From the NCBI GenBank assembly GCA_011833715.1, contig CM022398.1, forward strand, positions 16,114,070 through 16,178,069: DNA of 64,000 nucleotides, given 5' to 3'. Below are positions 44,061 through 56,400 of the stretch, in pieces. Numbering within the stretch: the stretch's first letter is position 1; each line of letters opens with the position of its first letter. Source of the stretch: Carcinoscorpius rotundicauda (taxonomy: Eukaryota > Arthropoda > Merostomata > Xiphosura > Limulidae). The notes beneath the pieces were generated by a model. It was not told the origin of the DNA. It was given only the letters and a program-made list of their open reading frames with translations, and made no database searches. Made by a program: the position numbers and the translations under genes.

Positions 44061-44460
44061 GTTGACACCAATATAGCTACACCATGGATGATTCTGAAGA
44101 AGACAATATACAAAACTCATCTCTGTCAATTCCAAGTACTTCGTGTCACCAAGGAGTGGTAGTGATATTTGCTCAGCCTGATGAAAGTTCTGATTTTGAA
44201 TGCTCAAAAGAAGAAAATGAAAAAACAGATAATGAAAAAATGTTATTGCAGAATTCATCTCATCTGAGAGACAAACACTCTGAGGAAGAAGTCTCAGTAC
44301 AGTTTGTATTAGACAGAGAAGATGTCGGTAAAGAAAGCCTATCCACAGAGCCTAAACCAAAAAAAAAACTTTCAAAAAAAGTTCAGAAGGCTACATATTT
44401 GAAAGATGATAGCCTGTCATTGGCAATTTGTGGAAAGAATGTTATTCCAATAAAATTAAG
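44061..44460 (+). CDS. Zinc-finger gene exon 1 (start codon exon; CDS from 44084)
   Basis: Acceptor TGTTCTACAG before 44061. The ATG at 44084 sits in ACCATGG, an ideal Kozak context, and an in-frame TGA at 44063-44065 closes the frame upstream, which fixes the start. It encodes an acidic Ser-rich stretch (MDDSEEDNIQNSS...) and a lysine cluster (KPKKKLSKKVQKA), a likely nuclear signal. The donor is GCAAGT (AAG then GCAAGT), a GC-AG intron; the phase matches exon 2. Confidence 0.85.
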
Positions 44461-47400
44461 GCAAGTTGTATAATACTCTTAACAAAATTATATTCGTACA
44501 TAAATCTTGTGCAATACTCTGTTTCGTATGTTTGGGGACATTATTTTCCACTTGGGTAAAACTTGCTTCAAAATGCTTCTTTCTTGAATTCATGAAAGAA
44601 AAATTCCAAAATTACCACATTTTTTTAATAAAATGTGTAATAAAAGTAAATTATTGTATAAGCTGTACTGTCTCATTATGTTAGGATCTTGGGGTCACAT
44701 CATTTTGTCTCTTTGTACCTAGTTTCAAGAATTTTTGGAATTGCTGATGAATAAGTTATTTCATCTTTTGAATTATAAATCTAAGATAAAACAATAACTT
44801 GACAGTATTTTTGTCCTTTATGACGAGAAATCTACTTGAAATATAAATATCTCAGAATGGCTGGTATGGTATTAACACTTTTACTGGTAAGGAGAGAACA
44901 ACGTTCGACCTTCCTAGGTCATCTTCATGTTAACAAAGAGTTTGCAATGCACCATTGCTGGCCACGTGCTCCAGGGAAGAGAGTATAAATGGATTGTAGG
45001 ATATGTTGCAGTTGGATGTTAGGTTATTAATTGGTATAGGTATAAAGGTGCTCTTTTATATTGGTTTAATTTTGGTTGTTGTATAAGTAGGGCTTTGATT
45101 TTGCATTGGTTTATATTTGTTTCCACATTCAAACTCTTTCTTAACATGAAGATGACCCAGGAAGGTCAAAACGTTGTTCTTTTCTTATCAGTAAATGTGT
45201 TAATGCCCATACCAGCCATTCTAAGATATATTGTCAATATATAATTCATATTAAACCAAAAGAATTGAAATTGTAATTTCAGTTTGTTTTTTGTTTTACC
45301 TCTTACCATAATGGACTTAGCATGTTATGTCAGTATCCATGTAACCAAAACACCTGCTCCATCTATTGAATGACACCACAAACAAAAATCAATGAACATT
45401 TAATGCTTCGGATATTCAAGATCCAGACAATTAGAAAAATAACTGTAGTATGTGCAACAACCGTTTCTTTGTAATGGAACTCTTTTAAATAAATGCACTT
45501 TCCTTACAAGAACACAACTTTCACTGGGACTGTACTCAATTGTTTGATTATATCTTCATTTATGTCTTTTTTAAATGTAGTACTGAGAAGCTTGGGCTCT
45601 TAAAAAAACTTTTTCAACAAATAGTGCTACTTTTACTATGTGAAAACAAATTTTAAAGTTTTACCTCTCTAGAGTGAATCACTTTGCAGTGAGTTCTGTG
45701 TGGCTAAAGAACACAGTCTGAACACTTTTTTTTTTCAGTACTTCTTAGAAAAAAAAATTTTTTTTTTCATTTTTTGAAAATGTTGCATCTTCTAGTTTTT
45801 AAAATAAGCCATAAAAACTACAATCAGTAATTACTAGCACAAACAGCTGGGCTGCATTGCTGATGGTGTAAAATGTAATGTCTTAAGTACAGTATTACAA
45901 ATTGAAAGATTAAATTTGCCCTTTTTGTTTTAATGGTATTTTTTAGTCTTTAATTATTTCATATGATAATTTCATATTTTCAAAAGTTATCAAGTCATTT
46001 TTGTACAAAGTAGTTAAATAATTTTATGAACTTTGAAACTGGGTTAAATTGAGGTTGTGCCATTGTTGTAATAAATTTCTTGTTTATTTTTCCAGAGAAA
46101 TGGTGAAACCTAGAAGAATTTCTTCAAAATTAAAAGAAAAATGGAACTTCATGTCTAAGGTAAAGAAACAAATTCCATGTCCTGTTACCAGCTGTGAGAA
46201 GACATTCTCAAATATTAATGGAATAATTAACCATTATCAGTGGTGTATTGGGGTAAGTACACAATTAGTAACATTCATCTGTGTTTTATAATTGTGTTAC
46301 AATAGTTACTGTATTTGTTGCATCATGTACATAAAGAACGGTGTCTGTATGTGTGAAACGTAACCTAGATATCTTTATCAACCAACAGATGGCGCCACAA
46401 TTTTGGAAACAATTTTATAAGCATTTTTATTGGAAAGTTGTACCTTCATGAACTTGTCCTTAACAAAATTATAAGGGAATTCGAACTCTAAGGTCTTAAA
46501 ACTAGAGGAAACAAATGAACCGTTAAAGTTGGCAAAATGTAACTGATTTTATTATGATATTCAGGATTGGCTCAGCCATATCACTATAATGTTTGTTTAC
46601 TAACCCTGAAAAATGATTTAGTAGTCTCAAATGTTAATGATTGTCACCTTTTCAAGTCTTAAAAATTGCTTTTTCCAGATATTTTAAGCTATAAAACCTT
46701 TCTTATCAGGGTGTGGTGCATCTTAGTACTATCCATTTTTAATTTACTGCTTACTATTTATGGTAATTTAATTAAAGTTATATTGTAGAAGTGTTTTAGT
46801 AAGAGTAACAAGTAACTTTACTGTCTGATAAATAAGCATGGAAACATGTATTGATTTTCTTCTTGCTACTTGAAAGTAAAGTTGAACTGTGTGTATCCCA
46901 CAGTTTTGTAGAAAGAGATCATCCATGTATTGAATATTAGATAGTTTGTCAGAAAGTTCTCACCCTCCTTCTATACTTTGTTCCATTTTTAAGTAAATGG
47001 TGGGACTATAGCTCTATAAAAGACATTCCACCTTTTCAGTCCTTGGTGGTGGTTTTGATTAAATACCTTTCAGTCCCTGAAAGTTAACCAGAGGGGATCA
47101 GAAACTTCCCTCTGCCCTCTTACATGGGCAATTGTTGGGGGTTTTATAATTACTTTTTTTACTGTTGTGATGATTTAATATTATTTTAAATATCTATGTT
47201 TGCTTGAGTTTAATATATCTGCAGAAATGTATATAGCTTATATTGTTATATGTGTATTGTGTAAGTACTGCCTGTTCTATAAATTTGTAGAAGATTCTTA
47301 AGAGTAAGAATCAACAATGTTTTACAAAAGTACCAGAGTACTTGAATATTGTTGGGTCAACTGAACTTTGCTTAAAGACTATAAATCTGCATGCCTGGAG

Positions 47401-50400
47401 ATAGTTCAGAATGTTGTTGGTCTGCTATAGTCAGTATACTATAAGCCTTGGAAGCTATAGTTGTGATAAATGCATATTAATTGGAAAACTACAGATATTT
47501 GATCAGGAATTTTGATATATTTTGATTATCACAAACCATTAGTATTTCTATGCAGTATTTATTACTTTCCTGTGGTCATCAGTGATGTAATGAACTTGTA
47601 TGTGAAGCAAGGTCTGAATATATGTGTATTATTTTTAAAATAAGTGAAGTGAATGTTTTGGTTTGCATTTTTGAAATTTACTGCCAACAAGTCACAGATA
47701 CCTATTGTAGAAGAACCCTTAGCTCCACAACAACAGCCCCACAGTAGCTCACCATTATGTCTGCAGACATACAACACTTAAAACAAGGTTTTGATACCTG
47801 TGGTGGGCAGAGCACAGATAGCCTGTTGTGTAGCTTTGTGCTTAATTCAAAACAACAACAACAGTACACACCTATGTGTTTATGATTTACTGCTACTCAG
47901 AAAGTAAATTGCTGGAGAGTGTTTGAATGCTTTATTACATAGCCATTACTGTCTTTTCTCGGCTTTCTTTTAGTCTTCTTCCCATCTGTCTTAGGTAATG
48001 AATCTTTCTATAAGCTTTAATCACTATGATTTTAAATTGTTTGACCATATTAGTTAATTATTGTATTTGAAGCCTAGAAATATGACTGACCTTAAATTGT
48101 ACTTCCTTATCATTCATTTTTATTTTAACTTTCAGGACAGACTTTCTTTTGAGTTATCTTTCTATTGAATGTTATTGCTTCATGTTTGGTTGTTTTAAAG
48201 CATAACTTGCCACCTGTTAAATTTATTATACTCTTAAGTGTAGTTTATAATTTGGATACTGCCTGCTCTCAATGGTCTTCAAATTTTAGGTCCTTTGGTG
48301 GCTGGATTGGTTAATAGACATTGAAAATTTTGTTGATTTATAAACATAATTTAATCTCCACTGTGTTTTGCCATGTTCAGAGTAGGCATATATTTTATGT
48401 ATTTCTACTGTGTCTTGTGGTAATTCTTAATACCTTGTCTCTTGGTTTATGTATAATTTAGGGGTTGCTTTATAAACTTGGTAAATGTGATTGATTGATG
48501 CCATGAGAAGTATTGGGAGGTCTAGTGTTTATTGACTCTCATTCTTTACCATGATGACCGAGCGCGTTAAGGCGTGCACTCGTAATCCGAGGGTCGCAGG
48601 TTCACGCCCGCGTCGCGCTAAACATGCTCGCCCTCCCAGCCGTGGGGGTGTATAATGTGACGGTCAATCTCACTATTCGTTGGTAAAAGAGTAGCCCAAG
48701 AGTTGGCGGTGGGTGGTGATGACTAGCTGCCTTCCCTCTAGTCTTACACTGCTAAATTAGGGACGGCTAGCAAGGATAGCCCTCAAGTAGCTTTGTGCGA
48801 AATTCCAAAACAAACAAATCTTTACCTCGTAGGCATTGTGGTGTGTACTCAAGTGGATTTAATTATATATACTGTCTTTTTTATGACAAAATCCTCTGTT
48901 ATTTGGTTTTGTTGTCTTGACTATTCTTGTGGGATACTGTAGATATGAGTTCTGTTTTTGATTTTTATTATTCATTGTTTCTTGCTGTTTGGAAAGTTTT
49001 TGAATGACCATATTGACTTTCTTTGGTTTAATTCATAATTCCATTTACAGTTGAAAGATTAATATATTTACTTATTTACTGAAAGAAAAAAATTATTACA
49101 TTATTTCTGTAAAGTGAACTGAAAATAATTTGGTTTTATTATAAATCAGTTGTAGTGTTTTTGTTTTTTAATGTGATTTTATCATTGCTTATAAGAATAC
49201 TGAAGTTTTAATATTAAGTTTTATGTTAAAAGTTTCAGTGTTTAAGGTTTTTTTTTAATATACAGCTCAGTGGGAAAGAATTTTCAGTCTGTGAGTTCTG
49301 TAGTATACCTGTTCTCACTGAAAATAATTCGGAAGAAAATCATGTGAAAAGCAAGCATCCTGAGAGGTTACACATGTACAAAAGTAAGTTGTATTGCACT
49401 TTCAATATGTTGTGTGTAGTGTTTTGGGTGATGTTTTTATTTACTATGAATCAAGTTAATTAGGTTTCTAGTTTTCCGTCACTGAACAACATGATTTTAA
49501 TGTTAAGAAAAACTAAATTTCAAATTTCTTTGTACTAGAATATGTACAAGAATGTAACTTATTTGTTCTTTTCTGCCAGTGATATTTTTTTCAAGGTCAT
49601 TAGGGAGTTTTACAGTTGTACATGTCTTTCATAATTCTATTATGTTGTTCATTAAATTTGTGTACTATGGAATTATATGGGTGTTTGAAAGGACTCATGT
49701 TACATTTATCACACTAGTAAATTATTTCTTTAAATTTGTTATATATTTTTGGTGCTCCAACACCACAGGAAACTGGTGAAATATTACATTTTTTTTTTGT
49801 TCAGATTTATTATGTTTCTGAATGCAAGTTATTTTCTTTCTTGAGGTTTTAATAACTACTACCTAATTACAAGTTTTGAACTTTGTACAAAACCTGTCTA
49901 CCAGCTGTCACTGCATTCTTGTTTATTTCCAACTTGAAAACGTTGCTAATTATTCTACATGAGTGTTAATCCTCTCGCTATTGGCTAGACATCCTTTTCT
50001 AAACATCACAAGGTTTTTCTGATGTACCTTCAAAGTGTAGTTAAGCTACTTTTTGTTTGAATATATGAAAAAACTAGCCAGGAAAGTGCAGCTAATAATC
50101 CAGTTTTTAATATTATGTAAGTATTAAGTTGTTAAATTCATAATGCAAGTTTTAAAAAAATTATTGAATTTCTCCTAGTGTGGAAACTGTGACCTATTCT
50201 CTCTAGGTATCCATCTTTCTCTAAATATATTTGCAGTCCCTTCAAGAAGTGTGAAATGTGTTAGTTAACATAAATTACTCATTATAATTCAGGTATAACA
50301 ATTTTATAGCCTTTAATCTTGTTTGGTTACAAAGCCATAAAATAGAAAATCATGCCCTCTTTCTCAGAAATTACCAACAGTTCATTTTAACGTTTAATTC

Positions 50401-53400
50401 TGTATAAGGGATCATAATAAAAGTTTTAATTGTAATCTACAATTTCTCACTGCACACGCTGACATACAATCATAAATAAAGTTTTTAAAAAACTTAAAAT
50501 GAGCTGTGACAACATTGTTTATTTTTGTATTTTCAGCTTCTAGGAGAAAGGGATTTGGGAAAAGATCTACTTTATGTAGTAGTTCAGAGGATGAAATCAA
50601 TGTTAAAAAACAGCAGCAGAGTGTAAAACAAGCTCAGAAAACTTTAAAAGAAGATAATAGACTTAATTCACTGGTTTCTTTTAGTGGTTTTGAAAAGCCT
50701 AGAAGGACTTACACAAGAGAAAATATAAAACCCAAACCGATAATGTGCAATGAAGATTCTGTTAACAGTACCTTGAACTCTGTGTTGTCAGAAACAAATT
50801 CTTCTAGTTATGAAAGTACTGGTGAGGATTTGTTTGTCTCTGCAATTAGTACTCCTGAAGAATACACTGTGCAGAGGAGTAAAAACAAAGAAAATGAATC
50901 ATTACCTGCAGAAATGTGCTCATCTAATGTTTCAGTATCATCAGCATCATCTCTCTCAGAGACCAGACTTCAGTCTAGTCCATCAAAATTGTGCGAATCT
51001 GGTCGAAGTACGTCTGTGGAAAATGCACACCTTACCTCTCCAGAAGAGTTTGATCCTTGTGCATCTGCTAGAGCAGAATCTCAGGTGAAAAGTAGTCATG
51101 TTTCAGTTTGTGAGCTTGATACAACGTATGCAAGTCCAACATTAGTACAGAATGAAGATAACACTGATTTGTGCAATGCTTCTTCCTCCAAAAGTTCTTT
51201 GAACTTGGAACTTTGTAATACTAAAATAGTTCATGAAGTTAATGCTGCTTTAAATGAAAATGTACCAGGTTCTCTACTTTCTGCATTTGATGAAAATGAC
51301 AAAACTAATTCACAGAATGGATTATCTTTCTCTGAGAGTTTTCCAACGAATTTCACACCATCCAGAAACTTTAACTACATCGAAAGGAGACGATTGGTTG
51401 TGACACCAGTGCTTCAAGAAGAATTTGAACCGTGTCAAAAGAAGATAAAATTAACACATGCTCATAATATCAATGATCCCCCTTTAAATTCTCCTAATAG
51501 TTCCATTGACAGTGAAAAACCTAACTTCATGCACAGTTTAGAACTATCTCCCTCCTCCAAACTGAACCCTGATCACGTAATCGACCCTGAAGCCAAAAGT
51601 ATCACCACTAACCTGTTGGAAGCTAGTCCTTTAACAGATAGCGCAACAGAAATTGCATCATCTCAGAATAACTCACCAAATTACAGTGCAAAGTCTCAAT
51701 TAATTAAAACCAGTCCACCAGTTACAACAAGCAGCTCAGGAAAAAACAGCCCAAGAGGTAAGAATAAATCTAAAGGTGTGTGTACATCTACTCCAACTGT
51801 GTTATTCTTACGGCCAGAGATAGATGAACATCAAGAGAGCAGTCCTTCTGAGGAGCTGCCATCAAACAGTGATTTGAAACCAAAAAACTTCTCAACTGCT
51901 GTATCTGAAAAAGACGAAATTGAATTCTCCATTTCCCACCAAAGGATAAATTCTCATGATGTTGACCTCACTGACCATCAAGTCTTAAGGAAAAGAAATA
52001 GAAATATTTTTGAAACCTTGGGTATACAAACTCCTCTTAAAAGATCATTAAACAGTCAGTGTTCTTCTGTTTTGAATGGAACGCTGTCTCAAGAAAGAGA
52101 TCATGAGGCTCCACTACCAACTGAAGGTTTTCAAACTTGTTTCCAAATGGCTGGAGGTGAAAAACATCTGACAGAGTTACATAAACAAATGTCAGACAAA
52201 TCTCTCTTAAATATAGACAATTCAGATGTGCTCAGTGATGCAGATGCACTGGGAACTAGCTTGCTTAGTGATTCATTGTATCATGAAGTTTCTTCTCTTA
52301 ATTCGGATGAAGATTTTGCCAGTTCTGGTTGTAACACAGTACGTAATTATTCTATAATTGGAACTGAACACGTTGAAAATGACATTGTTAATTATAATGA
52401 TAAACAATCTAATATGCTAAAACTTTCAAGAGAAGGTGTGTTATTGGAAACTATATCCGAAATTACTAGATTGAAAGGCTCTTCGGGAGGAAGAAAAGCA
52501 GTTCACTTATTTCGATGCAGAGAGGGCAGTAGAATGAAAGGTAGTGGTAGAGATTTTACTAAAAGAAAGCTGTCTGCAAAAATGAGTAAAGCTGGAAAAG
52601 ACTTAACAGTAAATTCTGATGTAACTTGTATAGAGCTGAGTGAGTTGGCGATAGGAAGTGCTGAATCTAAAAGGACATTCACCAGGTTTCGAAGTTTCAG
52701 AAGACGTGGCAGGCCATGTGGTAGAAAATATAGTAGAGTAGAAAGATTAGAACAGAGTAAAATTTCTTCTGAAGCAAACTTTGGTTTAGAAAATAGAAGT
52801 GGCTTTTGTCACACTTCAAATAAAAGAAGCAGGGGTAGGCCTCGGAAACTTCGGGAGGTTTCCAGGAGCTCAGGATTATTGAACCAAGAAGTTGTGGTTC
52901 TAAGAGATTGTAATTCAGTGAAACCTAAAGAAATATATTCATCTATTGAAGAAGAAAATGGAATATTTGGAAAGTCACAGACGTTTGACAATGGAAACGG
53001 AACAATATTATCAGATGACTTGTCAGTTGTAGAAAACCATTTCACTAATGCCGTACAGATGACCAATACAACTTTGGTGAATAAAAACCTTATCAGAGGA
53101 GCAGAGAGCGGTAGAAGACGACGAGGAAGGCCTAGAAAGACAGTTGTGCATTATATGGAAAAAGAAACAATTGTAGATGATTCTGAAAAGGTAGCACTGA
53201 ATTTTCATGTTTCAGAAGGATCCAAAAATTGTTCAGATGATACATGTAATTTTCAAGATGCAGAAATAAATGACACCCTCTCACTCAACAACGCATCTGC
53301 TAGAAAAACGATTAGAGGTAAGAGAAAAAGAGGAAGGCCAAGAGCAGCGCATACTATGGAAAGAGAATCTACAACAGGTGATTCTGGAAGAAAGGCAGTA

Positions 53401-56400
53401 AATCTTGAGATTTCCGAAGAGTCCAACAATTATTCAGGTGACAGCTCTTTTTATAATGCAGAAATGTCAAATACTTTTGAAAATGACAGTCTACCTGTTA
53501 GAGGAAACTGTAGTGAAAGAAGAGGAACAGGAATGCCTAAAGTAACATCTGTACAAGCTACAGAAGAGCCAAAAGAAAAGGTAATATAAATTTTTCTACC
53601 AATTCTTATTTTTCCTCTGTTAACTGTATTCTCTTTAGTCATGGTTTGAAACATAGAACTAATTGGCCTTAAGACACCATTGGATTTAGTGGAGGAATTA
53701 CTTTTAATGTATTTAAAGGTCTGTTCAATTCATGTTTTGTTACAGAGTTAAAAATTTAGACCACTCGAGTTTATTCAAACAAGTGGGGGTGACTTCAGTG
53801 TATGAGTAGTTGATATATTTCTTTCTGAACTTGAATGTCAATACACCACAAAAAATTTTCAAGGACTGCTTTAAAGCTTCATAAGTATAAATTGATTAAT
53901 TAGCTTTATTAAATGTGTCAATTTTTTTTTTACTCATTCAAGACTATCTACCGAACAGATTTAGAACTTGAAGTTCTGGTAATTAGTGACTTAAACATTG
54001 GCTTACAATATGTTTACAGTTAAATGGGAAATTTTAATTTTAAAGTTGTAGGTTTTCCTTTTCTTGACAGAAACATCACAAAGGAAACAAGCTAACATTT
54101 GCTTATAAGAACTTACTACATTTGCAAAAACTTGTAAAAAATAAATATTTTACAAGTATAGAGAGAGCTGTACACAGCTTATACAACTTTTGACAGTGTT
54201 TCTTTTGGGAGAAACCTTTAAACGTGACTGCTGTGTTTATTTTGTACTTGTACTTCCATGTGGATTATCTTGTTTACAGTTATAATGGAAGTTTTTAACT
54301 ACAGATACAATGGACTAATATGCACTTTGGTTATTTTTATTGACAAACTTTTAACTTTCTTCATCAGGTGAAGTTGGAAAATGAGTTTCATTCCAGTCAT
54401 TAGGGGTGTGAATCTGAGTTTTCTATGTAGTTTTGGGTTGCCACTAACATGTGTGAACTTGTGTAAAACATCTACTTGAGATCTCTCCCCTTTTATTGTT
54501 TTATTTTTACACGTTGAGGTCAAAGTATGCCTGGCCAGGTAAAAGCAGTTATAGTGACATTTCATCCTATGTTTGGTTTCCTCTAGCTCAAAAAGTATTA
54601 AGTATACAGGGAGACAGTTCAGTGGAGTGATGGGTACATGTGCTGACTACAAATTATATTATATGTCAGTCGTCTTACTAATTTCAATTTTATAGAAATG
54701 TGAAAAGCGTAAACTTTTAAAACTAATCATTTTGTTGTACTCTGAACTTGTATTGCTTGGTTAGTATTGAAGCTATTTGGTTAAAACATCATACATGGAA
54801 ACTGTATCACAAATACTCTTATGTGAATGAAATTTAGTACTTGTCACTTCCTGCAAACTACAGAGGGCACTATTGAAAACTATCTTTGGAGAGCTAGTTA
54901 AGATCAAATTTTATTCATACCCAGCACTTTAACTCAGTTGATTCATCAGATTTTTAACTGTCATCTGATAAGATGAATTAGTGCCCAACACCCTTACAAG
55001 AACTATCACTGAGGTGTAAATATAGTTTAACAAAGTATATTTAATCAGGCCTGTAACAAATACAGTATTGGTATTTTATGTGCAAATAAAATAGTTTTAA
55101 GTACTGAAATGTTTTCTGAAGAGTCAACATTATTAGAAAATATTTTGATACAAGTGTACAGTTGAAGAAAAAAATGCTCTTGACGATGGTGTGGATTAGT
55201 GGTAATTGAGTGAAGGCTAAGGGCTTACTTGCTTTAAATTGAGGATAATACTCGAGCTTTAACAGCTACTTGCTTAACATATTTGAAAGTAACTGGAAAT
55301 AATTCAGGTATTTCTGCCCGGGACTTGCACCATATTTATTTAATGTTTTCAAGAAAAAAAATCAATTGTTTGAAACTGTTAGTAATTGATTAATGGGGTC
55401 ATTGACTGATTGTTTAGCACACATTATTAATTGCCCAGCTCTAGCTTGTGGCAGTTTTATCACTTGATCTAGGTTTTAGTACATAACTGCCAGTTGTGCC
55501 ATTCCAAATTTTAAAGTATACACCTTTTTACCCAGGCTGACTCTATAGTTTAATATGACAAGGTATTCACAAATAAAAACTTCACTTAGTGTGGGCTCGA
55601 GCCAATATGTACTTTAGATAATTAAGTTTTATTATAATGAATTTATTCACTTTTTTGAAAAATGATATGAATATCTGAGAGCACTGGGAATAGGGAATGA
55701 CTCAAAAGGACACACCTGGAGACTTCAGTTATTTTCCTTAGACATTGTAGTATTTATACATGTTGTTCCTAATGTTCACCCTCCACACAAATCAGGACTT
55801 CTGTGAACATTTGGCATATCTTTTTATATTTAGTTGGAATGATGTTTTATAGAGAAACTGATAAAAAATAAAATAGGATGATATCTTGTGTTTAAGGGAA
55901 TGTCTGAAAGTTCTCAGTGGGCTTGAACTCTGTATTAGAATAGCATGACATCCACTGTCTAAACTTTTCATTTTTTGTAGAGTAAAATATTTTTAGTTAT
56001 TATTTTCCTTAAACTTGTTTAATTTAAGAAATCTTGTGTTAATTTTGAACATACAAATTTTTTCTATTAGGACTTTTTTTGTGGAAGTTGTGGGGCCAAA
56101 TATCTGACAAAACAGCTAGTTCTTCTTCACATTAATAATACTCACAATGGACTCGTAAGTATCACAGATTGTTACATTATTCTTATTTAACCTGTTGACT
56201 GCCAAGTATTTCAGCTGCTACAGCAACTCCAAACCAAGTTCAAAATACAACTTTAATGCTTCTTCATTTTGTAACTTTTTCGTGACGCCATTTTGGATTG
56301 AAAGTGAAACAATTTGTAAGTAGGTCAAGTGTATGTATGGTGCTGACATCTAGCGTTGAAGTTAGGTATTATTGAGAACGAATTACCTCTTTCATGACAC

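Larger units (their letters stand above)
46253..49265 (+). other. Intron with SINE-C and SINE-A
   Basis: SINE-C at 47738 and SINE-A at 48547. The remaining AT-rich DNA shows nothing recognised. Confidence 0.8.

Noticed and set aside
44900..45180. A hammerhead core in the arms of the foldback element
   Set aside because: GATGA, hairpin and CGAA are present but the required CT before GA is AA, so the catalytic core is incomplete in both arms.
54300..54560. Text resembling a Penelope-like 3' tail (reverse CCTGATGAAGAAAGTT)
   Set aside because: There is no stem II or GAAAC in the proper place and no coding part; not enough to call an element.
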